Source: an uncultured Acetatifactor sp.
Lineage (GTDB): Bacteria; Bacillota; Clostridia; Lachnospirales; Lachnospiraceae
Length of the DNA stretch: 64,000 nt
Reading direction: 5' to 3'
Assembly (NCBI GenBank): GCA_904501885.1
Contig: CAJGCP010000005.1
Coordinates: 1-64,000 of the forward strand
The first letter of the stretch is position 1; each line of letters starts with the position of its first letter. The notes under the pieces were generated by a model. It made no database searches. It was not told where the DNA came from and saw only the letters and a program-made list of their open reading frames with translations. A program made the translations under genes and the position numbers. This document shows positions 26,226 through 35,319 of the stretch, in pieces.

Positions 26226-26978
26226 ATGGAAAAAAGAGTGGATGCAAAAACAGAAAGAGTACGTATTTGGGAGGAACTTTTGAAGGTGGCAAAGCCTGAT
26301 TCTAAATTCAGCTGGCAGTTCTCAGAGTTTATCTGTGACTACGAAGGTAGCGAGAAGGGAACCGCACTGCTTTGCGCAACTGATATGTATAAGAATGCGA
26401 AAGTTATTTTTATCACTCCTGACAACAACTTGGAGACCTTGAGAGAGCAGGCTTTCCGTGACAAGAAATCCGTAGTCATGACCAACTATGGTATCACCAG
26501 AGGATTCTTCCTCATCAAGCCCGAGCAGATTCCTGAGGGCAAGGAAGAAGTGGCTTCCTTGTTGGATGGTGTTTCCCGTTATTGGAAGCATCAGACATTG
26601 GCACAGTTGAAGGAGTCCGTGGGACACATCGATATGATGGTAACCGGTGCTTCCGCAATCACCCCCAGTGGTATCCGTTTTGGTAAAGGCCACGGATATT
26701 TTGACTTGGAGTGGGCGATGCTTTCCACATACGGCATTGCAGATGCAAGCACAGTCATCATCGGTGCAGGACATGACTGCCAGGTGGCAGATGTGCCCGT
26801 AGAGGTAGAAGAGTACGATACTGCAATCGACTTCATCGTAACTCCTACCCAGATTATCGAAACCCGTCATGAGTTCCCCAGACCCAGCAAGGGAATTATC
26901 TGGAGCCGTTTGTCTCCCGGTATGCGCGAGCAGATTCCCCCTGTACAGGAACTTTGGTGTAAGGTGCATTGTAAATAA
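26226..26978 (+). CDS. 5-formyltetrahydrofolate cyclo-ligase family protein
   Basis: A 250-residue member of the 5-FCL/NagB-like fold family. The motif ITPSGIRFGKGHGYFDLEWAML and the preceding MVTGASAI are the nucleotide and folate-binding stretch. In the cluster the protein overlaps the ABC ATPase gene by one base (TAATG), so it is translationally coupled to purine-nucleoside import; it may act on folates used in purine synthesis or be a diverged homologue with another substrate. Its N-terminal 100 residues are less conserved. Confidence 0.75.
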   Translation: MEKRVDAKTERVRIWEELLKVAKPDSKFSWQFSEFICDYEGSEKGTALLCATDMYKNAKVIFITPDNNLETLREQAFRDKKSVVMTNYGITRGFFLIKPEQIPEGKEEVASLLDGVSRYWKHQTLAQLKESVGHIDMMVTGASAITPSGIRFGKGHGYFDLEWAMLSTYGIADASTVIIGAGHDCQVADVPVEVEEYDTAIDFIVTPTQIIETRHEFPRPSKGIIWSRLSPGMREQIPPVQELWCKVHCK

Positions 26979-28495
26979 TGGATAACAAGAAAAATATCTT
27001 ATTAAAAATTGAAGGAATCACCAAGACCTTTGGCAAAGTGGTGGCCAATGACGACATCAGTCTGGAACTTTACGAAGGCGAAGTTTTGGCCCTTCTGGGT
27101 GAAAACGGCGCCGGTAAAAGTACCCTGATGAATATCATCTACGGCATCTACCGTCCCGATAAGGGTAGGATTGAGATTCGCGGCAAGGAAACCAAAATCG
27201 CCTCTCCCCGCTATGCTTTGAACAAGGGCATCGGTATGGTACATCAGCATTTTATGTTGGTGGGCAGATGCAATGCCATTGAGAACATTTGCCTGATCAG
27301 TAAGACCAGTCCCTTTAGCTTGGTGAATAAAAAGAAAATCGCCGCTTCCCTGGAGGAAATCAAGGCCCGCTACGGCATCGACGTGGACATTCATTGTCCC
27401 GTGGAACAGCTCAGCATCAGTATGCAGCAGAAGGTGGAAATATTGAAATTGTTGTACACCGGTGCGGATATCCTGATTTTGGACGAGCCCACCGCAGTGC
27501 TGTTGCCCCAGGAGTGCGAGGCACTGTTTTCTATCATCCGCAATATGACCAAAGAGGGCAAGGGTGTCATCTTTATCAGCCATAAGCTGGATGAGATTAT
27601 CGAAATCAGCGACAGAGTGGATGTGTTGGCACATGGTAAAATGTGTGGCCATCTAATTACCAAGGACGCGGACAAGAACATCATTGTAAAAATGATGTCC
27701 GGTGACAATGTGCCGGATATGTCCGGTTATGTGAAAGAGAAGCCCGGGGCCGAAGTGCTTTTCGAATGTAAAGGCATCGAAGCCTACGACGACCGTAAGG
27801 CAAAGACCTTGGACGGCGTGGACTTGAGTATCTACAAGGGAGAAATTGTTGGTATCGCAGGTGTGGAAGGCAATGGACAAAACGAACTGGCAGAAGTTCT
27901 GGCGGGTGTCAGAAAAGTGACTGCGGGTTCCATTTCCATCAATGGTCAGACACTGCGTCCTAACCGCCCTGCAGATTTCATCAAGCATGGTGTGGGATAC
28001 ATTCCTGCGGAACGAAATGGTGTAGGTACAGTGCCTGATTTCATGCTGTATGAAAACTGGTTGTTACGTAAGGACCGGTTCCCCAGCAAGAATGGTATGA
28101 TTGATACCAAGCAAGTGGTGGCCCAGTCCGTCAGCGCCATCAGCGAATATGATGTGCGTACTACAGGACCTTTGGAGAGAAGTGCGAACCTTTCCGGTGG
28201 TAATCTCCAGAAGTTCATCCTGTCCAGAGAATTGAAAAAGAAACCGGAGGTGCTGATTTGTTCCTACCCCACCAGAGGCTTGGACGTGAAGGCAGCATGC
28301 TTTGTGCGTAATCAGATCACCAAAGCCAAGAAGGACGGTACCAGTACCATCCTGTTCTCCGGAGATATGGAAGAGTTGTTTACGATTTCCGATAGAATCA
28401 TCGTGTTAAATCGAGGAAAAGTAATCGGTGAAAGAATTCCTGAGGAAACCACCCAGGAAGAGATTATACTGATGATGATGGGGGAAAAAGCATGA
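26978..28495 (+). CDS. Nucleoside/purine ABC transporter, double ATP-binding protein
   Basis: A 505-residue protein with two fused ABC domains, the architecture of BmpA-associated nucleoside importers (NupO type) and sugar importers. The first domain has Walker A GENGAGKS (residues 41-48), an altered signature QLSISMQQK and Walker B LILDEPTAVL; the second begins near 290 (GIAGVEGNGQNEL, a degenerate Walker A) and has NLSGGNLQKFILSREL. One functional and one degenerate ATP site is normal for this group. Start overlaps the upstream stop. Confidence 0.9.
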   Translation: MDNKKNILLKIEGITKTFGKVVANDDISLELYEGEVLALLGENGAGKSTLMNIIYGIYRPDKGRIEIRGKETKIASPRYALNKGIGMVHQHFMLVGRCNAIENICLISKTSPFSLVNKKKIAASLEEIKARYGIDVDIHCPVEQLSISMQQKVEILKLLYTGADILILDEPTAVLLPQECEALFSIIRNMTKEGKGVIFISHKLDEIIEISDRVDVLAHGKMCGHLITKDADKNIIVKMMSGDNVPDMSGYVKEKPGAEVLFECKGIEAYDDRKAKTLDGVDLSIYKGEIVGIAGVEGNGQNELAEVLAGVRKVTAGSISINGQTLRPNRPADFIKHGVGYIPAERNGVGTVPDFMLYENWLLRKDRFPSKNGMIDTKQVVAQSVSAISEYDVRTTGPLERSANLSGGNLQKFILSRELKKKPEVLICSYPTRGLDVKAACFVRNQITKAKKDGTSTILFSGDMEELFTISDRIIVLNRGKVIGERIPEETTQEEIILMMMGEKA

Positions 28496-29532
28496 TAACG
28501 AAAAAAGGATTACAAAGACTCGGCATTCTGCTTTTGGCCGTATTGACTGCGATGCTGGCAGGTGCTGTGATTATATTGCTTTCCGGAGCAAATCCCCTGA
28601 ATGCATACTACAGTATGCTGATCAAACCTATGACCTCCTTAGGTAACATCGGAGGAGTGTTCATCCATTTTATTCCGCTATTATTGATTGGTATCGGCGT
28701 GTCCTTTACCTTTCATGCAAAATTAAATAACCTGGGCGGCCAGGGACAGATGCTGATGGGTGCCTTGGGTATGACCCTGATTGGTATCCCGCCTGTGGGC
28801 GATGCCCTGGGTGCATTTTCCCTGCCCGTTGGATTTTTGTTGGCAATGATTTTCGGTGCCATTTGGGCGGCCATTGCAGGCTTTATGAAAACCCGTTTCG
28901 GCGCCAGCGAAATCGTAGTGACCTTGATGTTAAACTACATCGCAGTGCAGGCCATCAACTATATCCTGTTTTATCACCTTCGAACAGACGGAGAGATCCG
29001 CTCTCCCAGAATCGTAAAGATGCTGCCCAAATTGTTTGAAGGTACCCGCATCACTTGGGGCGTTGTGATTGCCCTGGTGCTGGTGGTGGTATATGCTTTG
29101 GTGATGGCTAAGACCAAATTTGGTTTCAACCTGCGCACGGTAGGTGGCAGCATCAAGGCGGCCAAGTACAGTGGTATCAATACCAAGTTGTACTATTTCC
29201 TTTCCATGGCCATCAGTGGTGCATTCTGTGGTATCGCAGGTGCAGCCCAGATCAGTGGTAATACCAGAAGACTGACAGAATCCACAGCCGGTGATTATGG
29301 CTTTAGTGGAATCGTGGTTGCTATGTTGGGTAGTTTGCATCCCGTGGGATTGGTGATTGCGTCCTTTTTGATGGCGCTGTTGACCTCCGGTTCCTCCATG
29401 ATGCAGACGGATACAGGAATTCCTGAGTCCTTTACCCAGGTGTTGCAGGCATTGATTGTGTTGTTCATCCTGATGGGTATGGCAATCAGTGACGGCAAAG
29501 TCAAAAGAAGAAAAGGAGGGAAAGAGAAATGA
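28492..29532 (+). CDS. Nucleoside/purine ABC transporter permease 1
   Basis: A 346-residue membrane permease of the BPD_transp_2 family with about nine or ten helices; FTFHAKLNNLGGQGQMLMGA and GAIWAAIAGFMKTRFGASEIVVTLMLN are typical of NupP-like permeases. It overlaps the ATPase gene by 4 bases (ATGA) and the next permease by 4. Confidence 0.9.
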   Translation: MITKKGLQRLGILLLAVLTAMLAGAVIILLSGANPLNAYYSMLIKPMTSLGNIGGVFIHFIPLLLIGIGVSFTFHAKLNNLGGQGQMLMGALGMTLIGIPPVGDALGAFSLPVGFLLAMIFGAIWAAIAGFMKTRFGASEIVVTLMLNYIAVQAINYILFYHLRTDGEIRSPRIVKMLPKLFEGTRITWGVVIALVLVVVYALVMAKTKFGFNLRTVGGSIKAAKYSGINTKLYYFLSMAISGAFCGIAGAAQISGNTRRLTESTAGDYGFSGIVVAMLGSLHPVGLVIASFLMALLTSGSSMMQTDTGIPESFTQVLQALIVLFILMGMAISDGKVKRRKGGKEK

Positions 29533-30458
29533 ATGCAGGTTTCTTGACAGCTCTTTTTGCCTCCGGTATGAGACAGGGCGTGCCCCTGATTTACGGCTCC
29601 GTAGGAGACTGTGTCTCTGAGAAGGCCGGCGTGGTAGGTATCTGTATTGAGGGCGAAATTATTTTCGGTGCCTTTTTCTCCTACCTGTTTGCCCTTCGCT
29701 CCGGCAACCTGTGGTTGGGTGTGCTGATGGGAGCTATCGCAGGTATGATCAGTAGCCTCATGGTGGCAGCATGGTCCATCTATTTTAAGCAGGACCAGTC
29801 CATCATCGGTATTATGTTCAATATTTTTGCGGCGGGATTTACCAATTTCCTGAACCGTAAGATTTTCGGTGTGTCCATCGCATCCGAAAAGATTGAAACC
29901 TTTAAGCCCATTAAGATTCCCGGCTTGTCCGAGATTCCCATTATTGGAGAGGTATTTTTCAATCAGGATATTTTGACCTATCTTTCTATCGTGTTGGCAG
30001 TGATCACATTGCTGGTGATGAAAAAGACCAAACTGGGTCTGCAGATGCTTGCCGTGGGTGAGAACCCTAAGGCAGCACAGGCTTCCGGTGTACAGGTACA
30101 AAGATATCGTCTGATTGCCTACATGTTCTGCGGCTTTACGGCAGGATTGGCAGGTGCTTCCCTGACACTGAGCACCGTGGGCTCTTTCACGGAAGTGATT
30201 TCCGCAGGTAGAGGTTTCATTTGTTTGGCAATCGTTATTTTGGCCAGATGGAATCCTGTGGTGGCTTGTATCGCAGGCTTCGGTTTCGGTTCCATCCAGG
30301 CATTGCAGCTTCGTCTGCAGATTATGGGCTCTGTGGTACCTCACCAGTTCTTCATCGCATTGCCTTACCTGATTACTTTGGTGGTGCTGATTGTGGCAGG
30401 TCACAATATCCGTGCACCTAAGGAACTTGGCGTTCCTTTCGATAAGGAAAGCCGTTAA
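29529..30458 (+). CDS. Nucleoside/purine ABC transporter permease 2
   Basis: A 309-residue second permease of the same family. SVGDCVSEKAGVVGICIEGEI and QDQSIIGIMFNIFAAGFTNFLNR fit NupQ-like proteins; AISAGRGFICLAIVILARWNP-like sequence (VISAGRGFICLAIVILARW) is the conserved last loop. Overlaps permease 1, so the transporter genes form one translational block. Confidence 0.9.
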   Translation: MNAGFLTALFASGMRQGVPLIYGSVGDCVSEKAGVVGICIEGEIIFGAFFSYLFALRSGNLWLGVLMGAIAGMISSLMVAAWSIYFKQDQSIIGIMFNIFAAGFTNFLNRKIFGVSIASEKIETFKPIKIPGLSEIPIIGEVFFNQDILTYLSIVLAVITLLVMKKTKLGLQMLAVGENPKAAQASGVQVQRYRLIAYMFCGFTAGLAGASLTLSTVGSFTEVISAGRGFICLAIVILARWNPVVACIAGFGFGSIQALQLRLQIMGSVVPHQFFIALPYLITLVVLIVAGHNIRAPKELGVPFDKESR

Positions 30459-30524
30459 CCTAAGTTTATTATTTTCATAGAAAATGATAATATAAAAAAC
30501 AAATTTTCCAAGGAGGAAGAAAAA

Positions 30525-31580
30525 ATGAAAAAAGTAGTAGCATTACTGTTGTCTGCAGTTATGGCTATCGGTATGATGGCTGGCTGTGGCACAACCGAAG
30601 CTCCCGTAGAGAGCTCCGTAGCTTCTGTAGTTGAGTCTGTAGAAAGCGAAGCAGCAGAAGCAGAAATGAAGATCGCTGTGATCTTGCCCGGTTCTATCAC
30701 CGATGAGTCTTGGAACCACACTGCATACGTAGGTTTGCAGGCAATTGAAGCAATGGGTAACTATGAGACCGCTTACACTGAGAACATCACTGCTGATCAG
30801 GCAGAAGAGTACTTCAGAAACTACTGCGAGTCCGGTTACGATTTCGTACTTGGCCATGGTGCTCAGTACGGCGATGCTTGCTGTGTAGTAGCAGAAGAGT
30901 ATCCCGAAGTTAACTTCTTCATCACCGGTAACGCTCCCGCAGATATCCCTGAGGAAGAGCTTCCTACCAACATCATGTTCTCCGACTATCGTGAGTGCGA
31001 AGGCGCATACGTTTGTGGTGTTGTTGCAGCACTTATGACCGAGAGCGGCAAGGTTGGTTATGTTGGTGGTGGTAACAACACCACTCAGCAGTCCGACAAG
31101 AACGCATTCATCGAAGGTGTAGCAAGCATTGATCCTGCTATCGAAGTAAAGACCGTTATTACCGGTACTTTCGATGACACAGCACTTGGTAAAGAAACCG
31201 CTATCGCTATGATCGAAGAAGGCGTAGACGTAATCCTTCAGACTTGTGACCACACCGGTCTTGGTGTATTGGAAGCTTGTAACGAGAAGGACGTATTCTG
31301 CTTTGGTTACACCACTGATCAGTCCACTTTGATCGAGAAGCCTGAATTGGTATTGACCTCTATGTTGATCGATATTCCTTTCATGATCTCTTCTCAGATT
31401 GACCTGATCAAGGCTGGCAACTACGGCGGAGTAACCTTCCCCGGCTTGCATGACGGCGTTGTAAGCATGTCTGCATTCAGCGCAAGCGTACCCGCAGAGG
31501 TTGCTGAGCAGGTTAACGCTATCGTTGACCAGATCAAGGCTGGCGAAATCGTTATCACTCCTAACTACAGCGAGAACTAA
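30525..31580 (+). CDS. BMP-family nucleoside-binding lipoprotein
   Basis: A 351-residue extracellular substrate-binding protein (Med/BmpA family). The signal peptide ends in a lipobox, MAGC with Cys21, for lipid anchoring; a Ser/Val/Glu-rich linker follows. The mature domain shows LPGSITDESWNHTAYVGLQ, GHGAQYGDACCVVAEEYPEV and CDHTGLGVLEAC. The binding protein is last in the cluster, 66 bases after the permease, and its codons (GTT, CGT, TCC) look like those of a highly expressed gene. Substrate purine nucleosides by context. Confidence 0.92.
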   Translation: MKKVVALLLSAVMAIGMMAGCGTTEAPVESSVASVVESVESEAAEAEMKIAVILPGSITDESWNHTAYVGLQAIEAMGNYETAYTENITADQAEEYFRNYCESGYDFVLGHGAQYGDACCVVAEEYPEVNFFITGNAPADIPEEELPTNIMFSDYRECEGAYVCGVVAALMTESGKVGYVGGGNNTTQQSDKNAFIEGVASIDPAIEVKTVITGTFDDTALGKETAIAMIEEGVDVILQTCDHTGLGVLEACNEKDVFCFGYTTDQSTLIEKPELVLTSMLIDIPFMISSQIDLIKAGNYGGVTFPGLHDGVVSMSAFSASVPAEVAEQVNAIVDQIKAGEIVITPNYSEN

Positions 31581-31633
31581 TTCGGATTTTGTGCCAAGGG
31601 TGCAGGATTGAATTATAAGAGACTGTAAAAGAA

Positions 31634-31671
31634 GCCCCCTTTACTTCCTATGGAAGTGGAGGGGGTTTTTA
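31634..31671 (+). terminator. Terminator of the purine cluster
   Basis: GCCCCCTTTACTTCC pairs with GGAAGTGGAGGGGGT around TAT, followed by TTTTT. Confidence 0.93.
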
Positions 31672-31748
31672 ATTGAAATCAAAAGAAATTTGATTTATTC
31701 TGTAATAAAGAGTCGAATTATGTCATATACATATGGGAGGGTCTAACA

Positions 31749-32099
31749 ATGTTAGTATTGGTTTATAGAAAATGCAGCACATGTATTAAGGCTTTAAAGT
31801 GGTTGGAGGAGAACAATGTGGTGTTCGAAGAACGCCCTATTGTAGAGCAGAATCCAACCTATGAGGATTTGAAGAAATGGCATGAAATGAGTGGGTTGCC
31901 ACTCAGGAAGTTCTTTAATACCAGTGGATTGTTATACAAGGATATGCAGTTAAAAGACAAACTTCCGGAGATGTCGGAGGAAGAGCAATTGCAGCTTCTG
32001 GCAAGCAACGGAAAGCTGGTGAAAAGGCCGTTAGTGGTTGGCGCTGGATTTGTGCTGGTTGGGTTTAAGGAAGAGGAGTGGAGAGAGTCCCTGAGATAA
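31749..32099 (+). CDS. Spx/ArsC-family thioredoxin-fold protein
   Basis: A 116-residue ArsC/Spx superfamily protein. The redox CxxC is in YRKCSTCIKALKWLEENN; PLRKFFNTSGLLYKDM and KLVKRPLVVGAGFVLVGF are conserved. It is likely a YffB/MgsR-like reductase or regulator; the sequence does not distinguish arsenate reductase from transcriptional regulator. RBS GGGAGG at 31736-31741. It is the last core gene before the A+T-rich island. Confidence 0.82.
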   Translation: MLVLVYRKCSTCIKALKWLEENNVVFEERPIVEQNPTYEDLKKWHEMSGLPLRKFFNTSGLLYKDMQLKDKLPEMSEEEQLQLLASNGKLVKRPLVVGAGFVLVGFKEEEWRESLR

Positions 32100-32250
32100 T
32101 GTTACGGCAAGAAGTTGCGTTTCTGAGAAATGTAGGGAAAGCAAGGGTTGTGGGAGTTTAGAAGGGGATTTTTATGTCAGATTTATGCTACAAAATTGAG
32201 GATTTAGGGGTGTGACGTGGAGGAGAAACAAATAGAACAAACATAGGTCC

Positions 32251-32264
32251 CGAAAACATGTTCT
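32251..32264 (+). promoter_or_regulatory. LexA-like palindrome upstream of the Thoeris promoter
   Basis: CGAAAACATGTTCT matches a Firmicutes LexA box (GAAC-N4-GTTC) at seven of the eight fixed positions and ends seven bases before the -35. A role in SOS control is a guess from position and similarity. Confidence 0.35.
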
Positions 32265-32271
32265 AAAACAC

Positions 32272-32300
32272 TTGACAAACACAAGATATAGCGGAATAAT
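32272..32300 (+). promoter_or_regulatory. Promoter of the Thoeris-like operon
   Basis: Consensus TTGACA (32272-32277), 17-base spacer, AATAAT (32295-32300). Confidence 0.8.
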
Positions 32301-32344
32301 ATAACGAAAAAACAAGATGTTGTATGACGCAAGAGGAGGTAAAT

Positions 32345-32863
32345 ATGAATTATAGAACAAAGACATACATTGCAGCAGATTGGGATCACGATGGAGATGC
32401 GGTTGAACAGTTGTATAAATGGAAGAATGGGAAAGGTTGGAGTTTGGATTTTCCGGATGCACATGAATTAACACAGTCTAGAGATAGTAGTTTGGCATGT
32501 TCAATTAAGGCATCACTTAAAACGAGAATGGATGCTTCAAAGAAATTTGTTTTAATAGTTGGAGAGCATACAAATACTGTAACAAAAGGAGGTTGTCAGT
32601 TTTGTGATAGTTATAATCACTATATAGGATATTGTGCGAAAGGAAAAACTGTTGATACAAGAAGTTTTATTAAATATGAATGTGACAAAGCATATGAGGC
32701 AGGAATAAAAATAATTGTGCTTTATAAGGATGTCAAAGTGAATAGAGAAAAATGCCCTGCTGTAATTAGATATACAGGTGAGCATATTCCAATGATATAT
32801 AAGGGAATTGATGGTAAAAGATATTGGGACTACGATGCTGTAAAAAAAGCATTAGAAGTATAA
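32345..32863 (+). CDS. thsB: TIR-like (MTH538/DUF1863-type) protein, Thoeris ThsB candidate 1
   Basis: A 172-residue protein with a TIR/MTH538-like Rossmann core: TYIAADWDHDGDAVEQL at the N-terminus, a central SSLACSIKASLKTRMDASKKFVLIVGEHT (strand and helix of the SVTVVLIG type), then RSFIKYECDKAYEAG carrying the probable catalytic Glu near 112 and KIIVLY. In Thoeris, such proteins sense phage and turn NAD+ into a cyclic ADPR- or amino-acid-ADPR signal. AGAGGAGG (32331-32338) sets the start at 32345. It is the first of four adjacent genes that include a TM-macro effector. ThsB assignment is by fold-like motifs and context. Confidence 0.7.
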   Translation: MNYRTKTYIAADWDHDGDAVEQLYKWKNGKGWSLDFPDAHELTQSRDSSLACSIKASLKTRMDASKKFVLIVGEHTNTVTKGGCQFCDSYNHYIGYCAKGKTVDTRSFIKYECDKAYEAGIKIIVLYKDVKVNREKCPAVIRYTGEHIPMIYKGIDGKRYWDYDAVKKALEV

Positions 32864-32894
32864 AAGTAGATGCTATGACAGAGGAGGAGATAGT

Positions 32895-33764
32895 ATGCTA
32901 AAAAGAATTAATTTAAATATTAAGTTATTTAAAAACTATTTAAAGGCATCGTGTGGGGGCGTTTTTGGAATTGCGGCTGCTGGACTTTTGTTTTTAGACA
33001 AAAATGACTTGGGAATTGATACAACCTGTAAAGAAATAGGGGCATTAGTAGCATTATTAGCAGTAGCATTTGTTTGTGCGGTAATTGGTGTTTTTGCGTA
33101 TACCACGGTAGATAGCATAAAAGATAAGTTGACACTAAGATATGGGGACTTATGGAAGATTGCTTTCTCGAGTAAAGGGAATAAAAAGATAATAGTTGTT
33201 AATGTTAATACAACCTTTGATACGATTGTTGATGAGAATCTTTCTCTCATAGATAAGCCGTTGGTAAGTCCAATCACAATACATGGACAGTGGATTAAAC
33301 AGATGAATAAGAGAAATGTTTCTATTGCAGATATTGATGAAGGAATAGAAAACAGTTTGAGAGTGCAAAAGGTTGAACCAATAAAAATAATAGACCGTAG
33401 TAATAAAGAACGAGGAAAATTAAAGTGTTATACAAGAGGGACTATTGCATGTTATGAGTATGAAAACACAGTTTTCTATTTGTTGGCATTGTCAGAATTT
33501 GACGAGAATAATAATGCTCGAAACTCCAAGGAAGAATTAGTACAAACAATTACTAAACTCATAGACTTTTATGACAAGCATGGTAACGGACTTGATATTT
33601 ATGTTCCTTTGATGGGCACAGGACAATCTAGAACGGGACTAAGTAAAGAGGAGTCATTGGAGGTTACTTCTTCATTATTTAGGTTATACAAAGAGAAAAT
33701 TCATGGATGCGCTAACATAATAGTATATTCGAAAGATAGGGATAAGGTTTCATTAGGAGGATAA
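32895..33764 (+). CDS. thsA: TM-macro effector, Thoeris type II ThsA-like
   Basis: A 289-residue protein with two N-terminal membrane helices (around residues 18-36 and 47-71) and a cytosolic macro-type domain (IIVVNVNTTFDTIVDE...SPITIHGQWIK, then the ligand loop DIYVPLMGTGQSRTGLS). In type II Thoeris this architecture binds the nucleotide signal made by the TIR protein and then damages membrane integrity, killing the infected cell. Here it lies between TIR-like genes at 32345 and 33768, with only 31 and 3 intervening bases. RBS GAGGAGGAGA precedes the ATG. Confidence 0.75.
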   Translation: MLKRINLNIKLFKNYLKASCGGVFGIAAAGLLFLDKNDLGIDTTCKEIGALVALLAVAFVCAVIGVFAYTTVDSIKDKLTLRYGDLWKIAFSSKGNKKIIVVNVNTTFDTIVDENLSLIDKPLVSPITIHGQWIKQMNKRNVSIADIDEGIENSLRVQKVEPIKIIDRSNKERGKLKCYTRGTIACYEYENTVFYLLALSEFDENNNARNSKEELVQTITKLIDFYDKHGNGLDIYVPLMGTGQSRTGLSKEESLEVTSSLFRLYKEKIHGCANIIVYSKDRDKVSLGG

Positions 33765-33767
33765 ATT

Positions 33768-34379
33768 ATGGGGCATAAATGTTTTGTAAGCTTCAAAAAA
33801 GAAGACCTTGATTATAAAAATGAATTAGTAGAATTGTTTGAAAAAGAAGATATTATAGATAAAACATTAGATAGAGAGATACAAAGCGAAGATGGTGATT
33901 ATATCATGCAAGTAATTAGAGCGGACTATCTTAAAGATTCAACAGTAACCATATGTTTAATTGGTACGCATTCATCAGAGAACGAAGGTTATGATTATTG
34001 GGGAAGACATAAAAATTATTTTATTATCCGTGAGTTGCAAGCGTCTCTTTATAATGGAAAAAATAATACAAGAAACGGAGTTTTAGGAGTGGTTACTCCG
34101 GAGATGTATGATCGTGTTTATAAAGGAAATTATTCATGTTCTGCATGTGGTTATAGTCATAATTATGTAGATGTTGATGATAATACTGTTATACGAGAGT
34201 TTAGTCAAAATTATTACATAGAACCACATGAAGGATGCTCCTGGACTGAAGAGCAGAGGTATTGCATTTTGGTCAAATGGGATGATTTTATAAAAAATCC
34301 GGAAAAATATGTAAATCAAGCATACAGTAAACGTACTGATCCTATAGCAAAAAAGGTAATAGTGAGGGCGAAAAGGTAG
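33768..34379 (+). CDS. thsB: TIR-like protein, Thoeris ThsB candidate 2
   Basis: A 203-residue MTH538/DUF1863-type TIR. HKCFVSFKKEDLDYKNELVEL opens the fold, DSTVTICLIGTHSSEN is the central strand, and KNYFIIRELQASLY holds the candidate catalytic Glu. A CxxC (CSACGYSHN) in an insert may bind Zn. RBS AGGAGG (33755-33760) overlaps the end of the effector gene. Its stop TAG overlaps the GTG of the next gene by one base. Confidence 0.75.
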   Translation: MGHKCFVSFKKEDLDYKNELVELFEKEDIIDKTLDREIQSEDGDYIMQVIRADYLKDSTVTICLIGTHSSENEGYDYWGRHKNYFIIRELQASLYNGKNNTRNGVLGVVTPEMYDRVYKGNYSCSACGYSHNYVDVDDNTVIREFSQNYYIEPHEGCSWTEEQRYCILVKWDDFIKNPEKYVNQAYSKRTDPIAKKVIVRAKR

Positions 34380-35260
34380 TGTATAGGGCATTTGATTTAA
34401 GAATAACAAAAGAGGAGTTAGAAACTGTTATAGAAAACAATTCAACAGAACGATTGAGACTTTGGAAAAATTTGGGATGGCAAAGTAAACAAGAGTTTGA
34501 TTATGAGTATAAGGAACTACTCAAAGATTATCTTAACAATGGTGTTTTGAACGGGACGGAATTAATTGAAAAAGTATTTAAAAAGAGTAATTATGACATA
34601 TTTCTATCGTATTCACATAATGACGAAGATTTGGTTTATACCATTGCCGGTATGTTAATGGATCAGTTTGAATTGAAGGTCTTTGTTGATGTATTTTATT
34701 GGGGAAGTGCAGATGACTTGCTTAAAGAAATTGATGACTTAAAGTGCAGGCATGTTAATGGGACATATAATTATGAAAAAAGAAACTTAACAACCAGTCA
34801 CGTACATGCTATGTTAACGGCAGCAATAATGCAATTAATGGATTTGTCAGAAGTGGTGATGTTTGTTAACACGGAGCATTCGGTTCCTGTATTAGAAACT
34901 ACATTATCGGGAAAAAAGGAATATACTTTTTCGCCGTGGATTTATGAAGAAATCTTATTAACAAATTTATTAAGAGAAAAAGAGTGGTTCATACATAGAT
35001 TGACATATGCTAATGAATGTTATAGGTACGAAGAAAAAGATTTTGAAATTGCATATGAACTTCCAAAAAACAATATGATTGACTTGAATGTGCAAATTTT
35101 AAAAGAATGGACAAGAATTAATTGGCGTTTAAATAAATGCAAAAATCAGAAGTTGTGCACGGTAGAGGATTTGGAAGTTTTGAAATATGAAAAAAATCAT
35201 CCGTTAAATATTTTATATAAGATAGTTGAAGAAAAACTGGGTTTGTGTTTTGGATTATAG
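34379..35260 (+). CDS. TIR-domain protein with N-terminal extension, third Thoeris TIR
   Basis: A 293-residue protein. Residues 1-70 form a charged helical extension; a TIR domain begins at YDIFLSYSHNDEDLV (near 72). DLSEVVMFVNTEHS is the strand preceding FSPWIYEEILLTN, where the TIR-catalytic Glu is expected. A C-terminal region of about 90 residues is unassigned. The start is GTG at 34379, sharing its G with the TAG stop of the previous gene, so translation is coupled. It is probably a further ThsB variant giving the system a different phage trigger. Confidence 0.68.
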   Translation: MYRAFDLRITKEELETVIENNSTERLRLWKNLGWQSKQEFDYEYKELLKDYLNNGVLNGTELIEKVFKKSNYDIFLSYSHNDEDLVYTIAGMLMDQFELKVFVDVFYWGSADDLLKEIDDLKCRHVNGTYNYEKRNLTTSHVHAMLTAAIMQLMDLSEVVMFVNTEHSVPVLETTLSGKKEYTFSPWIYEEILLTNLLREKEWFIHRLTYANECYRYEEKDFEIAYELPKNNMIDLNVQILKEWTRINWRLNKCKNQKLCTVEDLEVLKYEKNHPLNILYKIVEEKLGLCFGL

Positions 35261-35319
35261 CATGTGAATTATGATAATTTATACTATATTAAGTGTTGTA
35301 TAATAAGGAGAATGCAAGT

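Noticed and set aside
32174..32215. Thirteen-codon frame (MSDLCYKIEDLGV) before the Thoeris promoter
   Set aside because: Too short, with no support beyond a modest GGGG upstream; possibly a remnant.
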